NCBI RefSeq assembly: GCF_029852145.1
Contig: NC_079976.1
Coordinates: 22,172,617 to 22,236,616, forward strand
Source of the DNA: Microplitis mediator
Taxonomy: Eukaryota; Arthropoda; Insecta; Hymenoptera; Braconidae
Reading direction: 5' to 3'
Length of the DNA stretch: 64,000 bases
Part shown: positions 12,128 to 23,739 of the stretch, in pieces
Position numbering within the stretch: the first letter of the stretch is position 1
Layout: the number at the start of each line of letters is the position of its first letter
Position numbers and translations under genes: made by a program
The notes under the pieces: generated by a model
What the model was told of the DNA's origin: nothing
The model's database searches: none
The model's input: the letters and a program-made list of their open reading frames with translations, nothing else

Positions 12128-13026
12128 TATTTTTAAGACGCACATTTTCATAAGTCATGAATACTAAGCTTTGTATAAATTCTTCTATAACATAGAATCG
12201 TCAATAATGGTCTTAACCGATTTAAATTTTAAGATTAGAAAGAATATTCAGATAATTTGAGAAAGTTTTTAAGAAAAAGACTGGATAGTGACAACAGTCT
12301 AGATAATAGACCTTTTAAGAATACATTACTGTTAAATGAACGATTTTAATTTTGGTAGAAAAAAAAAAACAATTTTTAGAATAAGTTAAGAACTTTCAAT
12401 GTCCTGTGTGGGTTTACTTTTAAATAATTTTATCTTTGTTACAGGAGAGTGAAAGGCGAAATCGTATAGGGGGCACAATGGGGTACCCCCAAAATTCTAT
12501 GAAAAAAGTTCGTTTTAAACATTTTAAAATAACTTTTGAAAAATAATTAATCGTTCTTTTGAATTCTCTTTAACTTTTCAGCGCCGATATCTTTTGAACT
12601 AATCAACCGATTTTGACGTTTGAGGTGGCAATCGGTGCGTTTTCTCGAATTCTAGAGCTGATCAAATTTTGAAATTGATCGGATGAGTCACTTCAAAGAT
12701 AATCGAAAAAAACCGTTTTTTACCATTTCTTTCTCCAACGATATATCTCGAACAAATTAACCGATGAGATGGTTGTGGTCGCATTTGACGCGGCATATAA
12801 AGTTCTAGAACTGATTAGATTTTGAAGTCGATCGTTTAACTCGTTTCTGAGAAATCAATAAAAAACTAAAAAAAAAAAAAATTTTTTTTTTTCTAATTCG
12901 CCAATATTTTCGCGTATACTCAAATGATTTGAAATTTTCAGGAAAGTTGACGGCCAACAAGCTCTTTCGATTGCCACCTTAAACATCCAAATCGGTTCAC
13001 ACACATCGGTTTAAACATCCAAAGAG

Positions 13027-13028
<2 letters not shown>
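12128..13028. other. Repeat-like intergenic DNA, no gene
   Basis: From about 12470 the text has the look of dispersed hymenopteran repeats: 'gatatcttttgaactaatc' style phrases recur, and a related phrase set appears at 27.9-28.4 kb. No ORF or clear ends were found. Confidence 0.35.

Positions 13029-13118
<90 letters not shown>
13029..13118 (+). repeat. (CA)n microsatellite
   Basis: An uninterrupted CA dinucleotide run of about 90 bp that ends in CATACATACATACG. Confidence 0.97.
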
Positions 13119-13122
<4 letters not shown>

Positions 13123-14052
13123 TACATACGTCTGTATGTATAGAGACACTCGGACATCATTCTAAAAATAGTCAGAATAGCTTCCTAGGACCTCAGAACG
13201 TCGACATTTGATGAAATTTCGATTTTCGCAAATCGGGGTGAAAACAATAACTTCCCGAAATTTCGAAAATCATCGATTTTCTTAGCAGGAAGTTAAAAAT
13301 GATTTCATGTAATTTTATATGAGTCCATATATAATCAGATATGAAAATTGGCCAGATCTGATCATATACATTTATTAGACTGTGTCAGAAAAAAAATTTA
13401 TTTTTTATTTTAATTACATACATCTTAAAAATTACTTTGATAAAGAAAAAAATTATCCTTAAATTTCAGCTCTATATCTCAACAATTAAGCTGGCACACG
13501 GGGGAGGGGGGATCCCCTTTCCCATTTAAAATACATTGAAAAAAATTCTTTTTTTTCTAATTTGTGAATAACTATGTCAAAAAAACCTCTTTTGTCGAAT
13601 GAAACTGTAAGATTGTAGCTTATATTTCATATGTTAGTATTTTTGGAGTATAGATTCAAGCAAAAGAAATACTTTTTACTATATGAAACTGTAATAAATA
13701 ATATTTTTTTGTCTCCGAGAATAAAATTCGAAGAATTTGTAGAAAAAATCACAGTGTGAGATTGTAATTTTTAAAGTAAAATTTAAAATTATAAAATCTG
13801 TTATATATACAAGGATAATTACCATCTGATCAAATATTAAATTAAGAAAAAATTAATAATTAAAATAATTTTGAATTAAACATTTATTTTTAATTAATCA
13901 ATTTTATCGATAATGCATTTAAAAAAAATGCATTCTTTGCAATCCTGCTCGTCATGCATGATTGAAAATAACTTTGCATGATCATGCAAGAAGATTTTTT
14001 CCCGGATTATTATTTTTTCCTTTTATCTCTCCATCAACTACTGGCAGCAGTA
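13119..14052. other. Intergenic DNA, no gene seen
   Basis: It contains GAAATTTCGATTTTCG/CGAAATTTCGAAAATC style short inverted words, and a TTTTTTCCCGG end near 13990 resembling the termini of the element at 4696. Copy 2 of the 11.8-kb direct repeat starts near 14020. Nothing coding is supported. Confidence 0.35.
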
Positions 14053-14460
14053 CACTGAAAAAATGAAATATTTGTCCCAAATAAATTAATTTATTTGTGG
14101 CTTTTTTTTAAATATTTCTTAATGACAAATAAATATATTTGGTACAACAAAATATGACAGTTGATTCAAATAATTTTATAATTTGACGGAAATATATAAT
14201 TTATTTGTGGTAAGTAATTGATATATTTGTGGTAAAGATATTAAATTTGTGACAAATAACCTAAAATTTGGCGATACTATACAGATATTTGAAGCCCTTA
14301 TTTATTTGTAGCAATTGGATCATTTCTTTACCACAATTAAATCACTTATTTCACGCAATTAAACTACTCAAATATATTATATCTTTCTCACAATTAAATA
14401 TTTATTTGGCCATATCCAATTATACGATATCTTTGGCTCAAATAAATCTTTTTTTCAGTG
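14053..14460. mobile_element. 408-bp MITE with TA target duplication
   Basis: The ends CACTGAAAAAATGAAA and the mirrored TTTTTTTCAGTG are flanked by TA on both sides (14051-52, 14461-62). The interior is rich in ATTTATTTG/CAAATAAAT words in both orientations. It splits copy 2 of the 11.8-kb direct repeat. This is a Tc1/mariner-type non-autonomous element by its TA duplication. Confidence 0.75.
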
Positions 14461-15036
14461 TACTAACCTAGCACTAGGATGAAAAAAAGAGACATCGACG
14501 ACAAAAATGCGGAATATTTAAAAAAATAGTTTAATAAATAAAATTTCAACTGAAAATAAAAAATAAATAAATCAAATGAATAATTTAAAAGTCGAATAAA
14601 AATTCGTGAGAAAAAAAAATAATAATAATAAAAATAATTATTAAAAAATAAAATGAGCGGTTTAGGCGCGCACTTTTGGATTTTTCAACTTTATTAATTT
14701 TTCGAACAGTGCATGATTCTCATAATATAATATTAAAAATTATGAAACTCAATAAATTGCGTAGTAACATATTTGACTTGAAATAAAACTAATCTTTCAT
14801 GTAATTTTTTCAGTTTCAAAACTCATCAGGTGGAAAAAAATGCTGTTTCTATCGTGAAAAGGATAATAACGACACGCTTTACAAATACGAAAATCGAGAA
14901 TGAGAATATCAAAAATACGACAATCAAGAATGCGAACATCAAGAAAGTGCAGATCAAGACAACGACAAAATCAAACCAGAGAATTACGTAATCTCATGAT
15001 GGGTATATCATTTGGAGATGAAAATTACATATATAA
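14461..15036. other. Remainder of direct repeat copy 2 and relic of ankyrin-gene 5' part
   Basis: 14461-14700 completes the direct repeat. From about 14814, after a splice-acceptor-like TAATTTTTTCAG, there is a run with coding character (GAA/CAA/AAC-rich repeats), but it carries stop codons and is out of frame with the ankyrin piece that follows. It may be decayed upstream coding sequence. Confidence 0.35.
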
Positions 15037-15303
15037 TTTAAGAACCCACATATAAATATTAATCACGTATCGGACGTCTCTTCTCTACACATGGCTGTGG
15101 TGCTTGGGAATTATCAAATATTTCAACAGTTGATAGCAGAAAGCGGTGCTGATATACCCACAGATATACGTAAAATTAAAAATATAGTCTTACATGCTGC
15201 CATGATATCCTCCAATTACGATATCGTCAAGTACTTGATAGAAAATGGCATTGATGTTAATGCTGTGATGAAAAATTTTAGTTGGAGGACTGGAGAAACT
15301 GCA
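15037..15303 (+). pseudogene. Ankyrin-repeat gene, upstream fragment (disrupted)
   Basis: The frame open from about 15037 encodes two to three ankyrin repeats (SLHMAVVLGNYQIFQQLI, VLHAAMISSNYDIVKYLIE, then ...GETA) and is cut at 15303 by a transposon. The next residues of the repeat (LHIAAERG...) resume at 19299 on the far side of the insert, in frame. Upstream of 15037 the frame meets stops, so the N-terminus is missing or decayed. The intact relative is the gene at 7964-9286, although the repeats differ in sequence. Confidence 0.75.
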
Positions 15304-16030
15304 CTGAGAAAAGAATTTATCAAATATTAATAAAATTTATCAATATTTGATAAACAGCTTACTTAGATTGTTCCCAAGTCGGTCATTATCAAATATTAAT
15401 ACAGTTTATTAAATATTAATAAACAGCTTATTAAATATTAGTAAATGTGTTTATTAAATATTAATAAACAGTTTATCAATTATTGATCGGTGGTTTATCA
15501 AATATTAATAAATACAGACTGATCTACACGGAGAAAAATGAAGGTTAAAATTCCATGAAATTTTATGTGAAAATCCATAAATTTTTATTATGCTAGCCGA
15601 CTAAACTTGAAACCGTATGATATTCCAATATTTTATGTTATGCGTGTTGTTACTAATTGTATTGAAGCATAATAAAATTTCGGTGCGGCCGACAAAAATT
15701 TCTTTCTTGAACATAATGCATTTCGTATTGAGCATAATAAAAATTATGAAGTATTTTATAGTTATAATAACTGACACGACAAAAACTGTGTCGCTAGGAT
15801 GCAATATTCACCGTCTTGTGATAACAAAATGTACCACTAGCATAATAAAAATTGTTTTAATTATTTTACTTATACGATCAAAATTATTTAAAAATTTATT
15901 GAAAAAAATAATAATTTTCATTTTTGATCTTTTACTCTTTAAATTAACTTTTATAAAAATTATATTACTAATCTAAAAAATTTATATAGACTCATTGTAA
16001 AATTTATGACACTAACATAATAAATTTAAC

Positions 16031-16405
16031 GAGACTTTTCTTTACTTTGTAAATTCAATATTGCACGAATCATGAAATTAATTTTTGAACTACATTGTCA
16101 ACTAATTTTACCAATACCAATGTTGCTAAATAAATATAAAATAAAAAATAGAATGTTTTGTGTTGATATTCTCATATGTTTCTATCAATTATCTTTAATA
16201 GTCTTATGTGTATATACAAAAACGTACAGTATAAATATTAAATGAAATTGATAGAAATATATGAGAATATCAACACAAAACACTCTATTTTTTATTTTAT
16301 ATTTATTTAGCAACATTGGTATTGGTAAAATTAGTTGACAATATAGTTCAAAAATTAATTTAACGATTCGTACAATATTGAATTTACAAAGTAAAGAAAA
16401 GTCTC
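16031..16405. repeat. Near-perfect 375-bp hairpin
   Basis: GAGACTTTTCTTTACTTTG at 16031 is the complement of CAAAGTAAAGAAAAGTCTC ending at 16405. Complementarity continues through CCAATACCAATGTTGCTAAA / TTTAGCAACATTGGTATTGG and the AACACAAAACA/TGTTTTGTGTT region, leaving a loop of about 40 nt near 16200-16240. Confidence 0.85.
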
Positions 16406-16556
16406 GTTCAAATTATTATATTAATATTATAAATTTTACAAAAAGTCTCATAACTACTCATCTAACTTAATAAACATTTATAAGGATGAAATAAAATAAA
16501 TAAAAATACATCTAATTTTCCATAAAATTAAAATCCATGCGGTTTACATTTATTAC

Positions 16557-17542
16557 TGTTACGTTCTGGCTTCAATTAAATTTAAATAAAAATTTTTAGA
16601 AATTTTTTTTTTGAAGTCTCGAATTATTTATTCGCCGCAGTGGGCGAATAAACGGTTCGACACTTCTTATAATCATAATTAATTAATAAATTAATAAATC
16701 GTTACTTTGTTGGCGATATTATTTTTATTCACCGCCAACAATGTAACGGAAATCTCTTGCGATAAGAGAGTCGCCGTGGCTCGCGGATAGTCTAAACAGA
16801 TGACGATGCATGAGACTCGGGCCACGACGATTCTCTCATAGAAAACCTGAGATGCAACGTTAACATTTTGAAAATGTATAATACCAAGGAGTGACAGAAT
16901 CAAGTCAGTCGTTAACAGTCAGTCGTTTACAAGGGAGTTGATCACAAGATCTGGTAGAGCCCAGAACTCTACACAAACCTGCTGGCTTGATCCTGTCACT
17001 CGGACTTGAAGCAAAATATATATCCGTATTTTATTTAAATACGCACTCCTTATTTAAACTTTGGGCGCCGCTACTGGCAGCCCAATACTCTCACCTGTTC
17101 CGGGCGCCGATACTGGCAGCCTGAACGCCTCCTTTCCAAACCCGAAATTCATGCTTCGAGGCCGATGACGCAGGAGGTCAGGATGTGCGGTACAGCTCGG
17201 TCGCGGGAGTCGAGGTGTTATCGCGGACCTCACCGAAGGTCGTCCGAGAATCAAGTCGGAGGAAGTTTTTGTTGAGCTTTCGAGCTCATGTGTTGTTGAG
17301 CTTTCGAGCTCGTGTGTTGTTGAGCTTTCAAGCTCTTGTGTTGTTGAGCCTTCATGCTCTGGTGGTTTGATCGACGAATTAAAATTGCTTTCCTCTACGA
17401 AGGAACCGAGTCTTCGGGGCTCATCTTGTTCGCGTTCAAAGGAGGCATCAAAGGAATTACTTGGGGCGAGCTATAGGGCCCATAATCGTCATCATGGTAA
17501 GTCAATAAACTTTTTTTTGCATAAAATAAAAGAAGGTTTACA
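16557..17542 (+). mobile_element. Probable solo LTR (about 986 bp)
   Basis: It starts TGTTACGTTCTGG and ends ...GTTTACA, giving TG...CA termini, and is flanked by TTAC on both sides (16553-56, 17543-46), a 4-bp duplication typical of Ty3/gypsy insertion. The start TGTTACG is shared with the LTR of the full gypsy element at 43-53 kb read on its coding strand. It contains a 24-bp minisatellite and a twice-repeated GGGCGCCG.TACTGGCAGCC phrase (17063, 17103). Internal open frames have no recognised domain. The orientation is a guess from a possible AATAAA near the right end. Confidence 0.5.
17266..17365 (+). repeat. 24-bp minisatellite, four copies
   Basis: The unit GTTGAGCTTTCGAGCTCGTG (plus TGTT) is repeated about four times with point differences. 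Each unit contains the palindrome GAGCT(TTC)GAGCTC. It lies within the probable solo LTR. Confidence 0.85.
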
Positions 17543-19294
17543 TTACATACATACATTACATACAATGATACATCAAATAGTTTTTTATTTTATTAAAACA
17601 AAAAAAAATATAATTTATTCTTATTCGTAAGTGTGTAATTTATTATCAAACGTAAAAATAGTTATGCAAACAAATCTCATAAGCATAATAATATTAAAAT
17701 CAATAAGAATAAAGATTTTCACAATCACACAACCCCATAAAACTCAACTGAATAATTGACACTTGCTAAATAAAATGGATGCTTCTTGAATGAATTCCCG
17801 CGGAGTACTGATCAGGAAAATAACCAAATAAATCCGAACATTCAGAACAAAAGATTATTTTGTTTAAACACCGTTGTAAAAATTACTCAAAGACAAACAA
17901 AAATTATTGTCAAAAAATTATAAATAGCTGTATTTCAATTAAATTTTATTAAATGGGTGTAAAGACTGTTATTAATTTTTTAAACTTTAATGATTTTCTA
18001 GAAGTGTTGTTCCTCAACTGAGTGAATATCAGTTTAAATTTCACAAATTTTATTATGCTGGCACGAGAAATTTTGCATTACTGATAAAGTAGAATTTCTA
18101 CTGATCATATAATGAAACTTATCAACTGACAAAACTAAAACTTTTAAAATTTTAAGAATTTTTATTGTGCTAGCTTTAGAATTTTTAAATGAATCAATGT
18201 TCGAGAATTTATACCCAGTAAATAATAACAAAAATTGAAGTAAATATAAATATCATAACAAAATCTGTAAATTTTGTTATTCTATTGTGGCAATTATTAT
18301 TTTTAGTTCTTATTAATTCTTGTGTGATCAAAAATTGTAAAATTTATATAATATAAAACAAAAAAACCATTTTTTCGTAGAAAAAATTTTACTCAGGAGT
18401 TTAAAATGTAACGAATTTATTTTGAATTTAATACTGTTTGAAATAAATTTTTTCATGCTGAATATAATTTTTGATACAAAATTATAAAAAATTTACAAAT
18501 CCATAATTAAAAAACTATAATATATAACACATAATAATTTTTATTTACATTTCAATTAATAGCAAACGTTTATCAAAACTTTATTCTCAATTTATAAAAT
18601 TTCAAGATTTATTTTGATATTACTTTCATAGCATAACATATTTTATATTTGTTGGTTATTAAAAATCAAAGACTTCAAAAATCATTATGCTACTCTATAA
18701 TTTTTTTTGCGTACCTATTACTTTCTACTAATTTTTCATAAAAATTATCATAATTTATGATTTTCTAAACAGATCTAGTAGAAATCGAAAATCAGACAGT
18801 ATTTTTTCGTTTATATTGAGCTTCATTTCTCTCCGTGTATAGTTTACGTTTCTACATATCTTATATACTATCGTGATGTGTAAGCAGTTTGTTTAGTTAA
18901 TATAGGTTAGGTCGAATTTAGCAAGCCCCACTCTTTTAATCATTTTTCTATAACACTTTATTTTATTTTTTTTTTATTATTTCAACAAGCATAAAAACAA
19001 TTTATTAGTTGTAACGCATGTATAAGGCAATATGTTAGGTTAGAGGGTACAACGCCACCACACTCATTAATACTATATACAAATCTCACATATCAATAGT
19101 TGATAAAAGTTTATTAAATATTAATAAATTCCTACTAAATATTGATCAGCGACCTATCAAATGTTAATATCAATTTATTAATATTTAGTCGATGGAAAGA
19201 TCGATATTTGATATGTGTAGGATAGTATTTAATAAATACAGTTGAATATTTGATAAATCAATTTATCAAACATTAGTAAATTTTTCTCTCAGTG

Positions 19295-19471
19295 TGCATT
19301 GCACATTGCCGCCGAGAGAGGAACAAAGGAAGTTATAAAATTATTATTAGATAACAATACTAATATTAATGCTAAATCTGAATTAGGAATCACTCCTATT
19401 CTCAGAGCTATTCAAGCTAAAAATCATGGTTCCATGGATGTATTAATAAAATATGCGCCTGATCTCTTTTG
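19295..19471 (+). pseudogene. Ankyrin-repeat gene, middle fragment (disrupted)
   Basis: This continues the frame broken at 15303. It encodes one full repeat (LHIAAERGTKEVIKLLLDNN) followed by TPILRAIQAKNHGSMDVLI, then is cut at 19471 by a second transposon. An ankyrin-like phrase (VHRLLDRSKKVIKLII) follows that insert at 21882, so the gene probably continued there. Confidence 0.75.
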
Positions 19472-19675
19472 CACACGGAAAAAAATGTGTAGTTAAATTT
19501 ACTACAAATGGAGTTCCATTTACTACACTGACTAGTAATATATAGGATAACTACACGTTTAGTAACAGTTACTAGTACACTGTGGTACACAACCTGTAGT
19601 ACCATTTACTACAGTAAGTAGTAATAAAAAGTAGCATTAAATAACCACTGTGGTTCATTTTACTCCACAACATAG

Positions 19676-21064
19676 TCCCAGTAAACACATTGACGTAAAT
19701 TTGACGTCAGAGTGACGTTACGCTATGTCATCATTTACGTAAGATATAAGTCACGAATGAGTCAGGTGTGACTCATTATTTCCCACTTTTTTACGTAAGA
19801 TTATGATGTAAAACTAATGACGTATGCATGATGTAAATGTGATGTCTGTGTGACCTTCTATGACGTCAATATGACATATGGGTTATGTCAAAATTATCAA
19901 TTCGGAAAAAATATTTTGAAAAATAAAAAAATAAAATGTAATACCGAATTTTTGATTTGATTATTACCGCGCGAACGCATTGTGAATTCTGAAACAAGAT
20001 TAGATAACGTTAAATGATGAAAAAATCCTGGGCGTCTGCTGGGTTCGAACACGGCTCCTCTTGGCTGGTAGTCCTGAACGTTGCTCACTGGTCCACATCA
20101 CGAGAGTTCAAATCTCGTGCTTAATTGATGTATTTAGAGTAAAATGCCGGAAAAGACAGAGTTAATAAGTTTTCGTGATGGATTTTTACAAAATTTAAAA
20201 AACTCCATGAACTTATATGAAATTTTATAGAAGCAATATTTGTCGGCCTCGATGATAATTGTATAAAATTTCACTAAGTTCATAAAAGTTTTTAATTTTT
20301 TGTTGTGATGTGAAATTTAAAAAATCTTGTATAAAATTTTGCGAAACATTAAATAATTTCACAAAATCGTATGAAATTTAATCGATTGAAAAATTGTGAT
20401 ACTAAACTTTAAAATCATAATAGCAAAAGAGTTCAAACTGTCGTGACATTTTCTTTGTCATCCTAAATGATATTTTCGATATATCATTTAAAAAAATAAA
20501 GTTAATTTTTTTATGCTCACGCTAATGTTTTAATCTAAAACGTCTGAATGATCTATTATCGAGTTTATCGATTACTTTGACCCCAAAAATGTTCGACGTT
20601 TAGTTGTTATTTTTACACATTTACACATATTTGAAAATTCATTCTATGATTGTTTAATTTCAATAAATAGATGATAAAAAACTATGACTCGGAAATTACA
20701 TCAGCATTGCGTAAAATACTGACTTGTCACTGATGTAAAGATATGATTTAAGAGTGACATCCATATTACGTATAACCTTGACTTTGCTACTGACATAAAT
20801 GTATGATTTCAAAATTACGTCATTATGATATACGGATAATGACTTTATTACTACATAACAATGTGATGTAGATTCTATGTCAAACGTACGTAATACACAA
20901 GTCATAACTGTGACGTCGTACAAGAGTCATGCTTACATCAATATGATGTCACAAGCTTTACATCATATTAAAGTCATGTAGATTGACATCAAATTTACAT
21001 CAGATGTCGTGACATTGCTATGACCTACGTATGACGTCAAAATAAGGTCATGTGTTCACTGGGG
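19676..21064. mobile_element. TIR element with TGACGT(C)A subterminal repeats, nested
   Basis: The left end TCCCAGTAAACACATTGAC mirrors GGTCATGTGTTCACTGGGG at the right, flanked by TAG on both sides (19673-75, 21065-67). About 200 bp at the left and 370 bp at the right are filled with TGACGTCA, TGATGTAA and TTACGTAA words in both orientations. The middle holds a tRNA-like segment. It is non-coding and non-autonomous; the superfamily is not assigned. Confidence 0.7.
20037..20112 (-). ncRNA. tRNA-like segment (relic) inside the TGACGT element
   Basis: On the minus strand TGGACCAGTGAGCAACGTT resembles a Pol III box A region, and about 40 nt downstream GTGTTCGAACCC matches box B/T-loop. Spacing fits a tRNA, but the acceptor stem does not close, so this is not a functional tRNA gene. 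A diverged counterpart occurs at 31008-31080. Confidence 0.6.
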
Positions 21065-21880
21065 TAGAATATATTTTATTCGTAATGTATTAATTAAATA
21101 TCTGTTAGTTAACGATCATTAGTTTTTATGATATTGAAAACGTTATAAAAATATAAAAATTAATCTTAGATTCTTCGGACTTACAGTATATCAAATTAAA
21201 ATGATATAAAAATGAATTTATTAATGAATAACTTAAAATAATAAGGACTCAAACGTATTTTCGAGCTCGAAGAGCTTGAAAATGTATTCACAATAATGTT
21301 TTCGAGGTTCTTGAGCTCGAAAATAGCGGGAAGTTTTGGGGCTGGCCCGCAGGGTCAACTGACAGACCGATTTTTTTGTATTATATTTTTTATATATATA
21401 TTTATTTTAAATTATATATATTATAATTGCACGCCTCGATTTTTATTATTATTTATAATGTTTTATAATATTATTTATAATATTAAATACACTGACACAA
21501 GTTGAGGATACCCACAGAATGGAGTACAAAAGTTGTAGGTGGCGCTGTTATTTTCTTCTTTCGATCATTCTACCACACATTGGAGTAGATTGTACAAGTA
21601 ATCTGGTATTGTATACTCCAAAAATAGTAACAGATACCAATTCATATAAAATTGTGTGGTTCCCAAAACCACAAAATAAGTATTTTATACTACATTGAGT
21701 AGTTGTGGAAACTATAAAGTTTTACCACATTACAGTAGTAAGCAGAACTCCTATAGTAGTAAAATATCACGCACACTGTGGCTTATGTTACTACGGTCGT
21801 CATTGCGGCGACCACAAACTGTAGTAAAATTTTTACTAGTTTGGTGTGGTAAATTCTACTCCAGCATTTTTTCCCGTGTG

Positions 21881-21950
21881 AGTACATAGATTGCTAGATA
21901 GATCTAAAAAAGTCATTAAGTTAATAATTGAATGTAAAAAAATAATTAAA
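21881..21950 (+). pseudogene. Ankyrin-like gene fragment, third piece
   Basis: Directly after the second insert the plus strand reads VHRLLDRSKKVIKLIIEC, resembling the helical half of an ankyrin repeat, before stops appear. Together with the fragments at 15037 and 19295 it suggests one decayed gene with two insertions. The assignment is weaker than for the other two pieces. Confidence 0.4.
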
Positions 21951-22750
21951 CTTGATTAAAAACTCCACTTGAATCCTATTGGAACTAAATTGGATTCAAT
22001 CAAGACATAATAATTTTTATCGATCATTTTTCTGAGTGAAACCAATCGATAGTCAATCGAAAATTTTTGATTGAATCCAATTAGAATTTTTCAATCAGTG
22101 TTTTTAGTTAGGGATCAGTTCAAAATCTTTACCTTTCTACAAATACCACCAGAAAATATAAGATGCTGATAAGGATTCAGATATTTACGGCGAAAATTTG
22201 GTTCAAATCTGAACGTACCATCGACATTCATTTGTGATGAATTGTCGAAGTACTTTGTAAATTTAGGACTAAAAAAAGCCAAACATTCATTAAAGTTGGT
22301 CCCAAAGCTTTCCGTTTTAATGATAAATTTTATGATTTCATTTTTTTATTTTCGATTTGATATCGAAGATGTGGTTGGGCTAGCGGTGACATCAGAAAAT
22401 GTTTATATGCTAAAAAGCTCACAAAATTATTTGGCAAATTTTTTCGAAAATCCCGACCCATCTGACCTCTCACAGAGGGGTAAGGGACTAATGTTGCAGC
22501 TAAAGAAATTCTGTTGATAAACAAAAAAAAACCATTGATAACTCTCTTTAAAAACTTTCATAATATATAATAGATTCTTGTTAATTCTCATAGAAGTTTT
22601 ATGAAAATGAATAATGAGTTTAGTGAGATAGTACTATAGCCAAATATAGATCTTAAATATAGAGTCCTCGGAATCTATTGTTTTTCTTTAAGCGGGAAAA
22701 AAATTAAACATAAGAAGACTAACAACATGTTAAAATATAAGGAGACTATT
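21951..22750. other. AT-rich DNA with inverted phrases, no gene recognised
   Basis: Around 21960-22100 phrases such as TTGATTGAATCCAATT and AAATTGGATTCAATCAA occur in inverted pairs and suggest a small MITE. The plus-strand ORF 22242-22517 has no domain I can recognise. Confidence 0.35.
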
Positions 22751-22878
22751 CCTATCCAAAAGTTCACATAGAATCTATTCAAATTAGTCAAAAATCGCAT
22801 AGAAACCAATACGTCTATTGGTTTTTATGCAGTTTTTTTACCCATTTAAGTGGATTCTATGGGAAGTTGTGGATGGGG
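22751..22878. mobile_element. About 128-bp MITE (family also at 38.8 and 53.9 kb)
   Basis: The ends CCTATCCAAAAGTT.ACATAGAATC and the mirrored GATTCTATGGGAAGTTGTGGATGGGG form inverted repeats around a core containing AAAATCGCATAGAAACCAAT. Related sequence lies at 53885-54005 and, more diverged, at 38755-38875, beside the 3' ends of the two genes of the giant element. Confidence 0.6.
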
Positions 22879-22903
22879 ATCAAGGGTTGTGTCGATTACT
22901 TAC

Positions 22904-23384
22904 CTTGAAATGAGTGCGTCGTATTCTGCTGATAGTGCACTTAAAAGTGGCATCGTTTTCGCGCGATTTTTTTTGTCCACTTTAAATGCGTGAATCGGTA
23001 GAACGCGTTCTTCACGTGGACATTCTTGTCTGTGGACTTCTGACACGACGATTTCCTCCCTTCCATCAGGGAAAATTGTCAGTTTCCCACGTCCAGCACA
23101 TCCGTAACCAGGACTGTTTTTATTGGACCTCTGATTGCATCTGACATACCTACAATATAACAATAAAAATTACTGTTGTGAGAGAGATGAAAATGACATT
23201 GCTATTTAAATAAAAAAAAAATTTAACTTACTTTTAATTATAAAATTGTTATTATTTTTTTAAGAAAATGTATTATAATATCATATACATACCAGCAGTT
23301 AGGCCCAGCAGAAGAATGGATATTATATGTATTTCCAACAAAATTTTTTGAATTTCCTGCTCGGATTTTACGTTTAAATACCAT
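22904..23384 (-). pseudogene. FLYWCH zinc-finger gene fragment (two exons, 3' part missing)
   Basis: Exon 1 runs from an ATG at 23384 to a GTATGT donor at 23293. Exon 2 runs from 23149 (after TATTGTAG) to 22904 (GTAAGT donor). The spliced product reads through WYVRC, joining a FLYWCH-type domain: an aromatic-rich start (GNTYNIHSS), the CW.VRC core, a second Cys in GCAGRGK and a later H..C. The WYVRC junction parallels VVYVRC in exon 2 of the transposase at 56743, including the intron position. It may be the N-terminus of a related MULE transposase or a host FLYWCH gene. No following exon was found between 22100 and 22900, so it looks truncated. Confidence 0.6.
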
Positions 23385-23739
23385 AATTATTATAACTTAA
23401 TACTTTTATCATTAAAATTAAAATTGGTTTTTAAGACATTTCAAAAAGCAAATTAAATTGCACTACAATAATCACGTTCAGTTAGTTAGTAAAATCCAAG
23501 ACGCTGAATAAAAAAACAATGATTGTATTTTGTTTATAAAACAAAAACCAATTGAAATTTTAAAAAACAAATGAATCTAAAAATCTCGTTCACAAGAAAG
23601 TATGTTAATTAAAAAGAGATATAATTACCTTTTCCAATATTGTACTTTTGTTATAAATATTTTCCACAGTTAAAATCCGAAAACGAACTTTCACTCATTT
23701 TAACAGAGAAAATCACCTCACAAAACTAATAATTTAAAT
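23385..23739. other. AT-rich DNA upstream of the FLYWCH fragment
   Basis: It would contain the promoter of the minus-strand FLYWCH gene. I see no recognisable element. Confidence 0.35.

Larger units (their letters stand above)
15527..18837. mobile_element. TA-flanked TIR element nested inside 15304-19294
   Basis: The left end CACGGAGAAAAATGAAG mirrors CTTCATTTCTCTCCGTG at the right, with TA on both sides (15525-26 and 18838-39). It is itself hit by a solo-LTR-like insertion (16557-17542) and contains a large hairpin (16031-16405). Remaining DNA is AT-rich. The short ORFs 15617-15976 (+) and 18034-18231 (-) show no recognisable domain. Confidence 0.75.
15304..19294. mobile_element. TIR element inserted in the ankyrin gene (host to a second element)
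   Basis: The ends CTGAGAAAAGAATTTA (left) and TAAATTTTTCTCTCAGTG (right) are inverted. TGCA occurs at 15300-15303 and again at 19295-19298 and looks like a 4-bp duplication, though a 2-bp TG with CACTGAGA termini also fits. Subterminal zones 15310-15520 and 19090-19290 are filled with TTTATCAAATATTAATAAA repeats. The middle is another transposon (15527-18837). No transposase is found. Confidence 0.7.
19472..21880. mobile_element. TIR element inserted in the ankyrin gene (second insert)
   Basis: The ends CACACGGAAAAAAATG and CATTTTTTCCCGTGTG are inverted. Subterminal zones 19485-19672 and 21530-21870 are dense with TAGTAAATGGTACTAC-type words (GTAGTAAA, TACTACA, CTGTGGT) on both strands. The centre is another element (19676-21064). 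No transposase is present. No clean target duplication is visible. Confidence 0.7.

Noticed and set aside
17054..17630. Coding gene in the GC-richer patch
   Set aside because: Overlapping ORFs on both strands show no domain, and part is a 24-bp minisatellite; TG...CA ends with TTAC duplication favour a solo LTR.
20037..20112. Functional tRNA gene
   Set aside because: Box A/B-like sequence is present but the acceptor stem does not pair.
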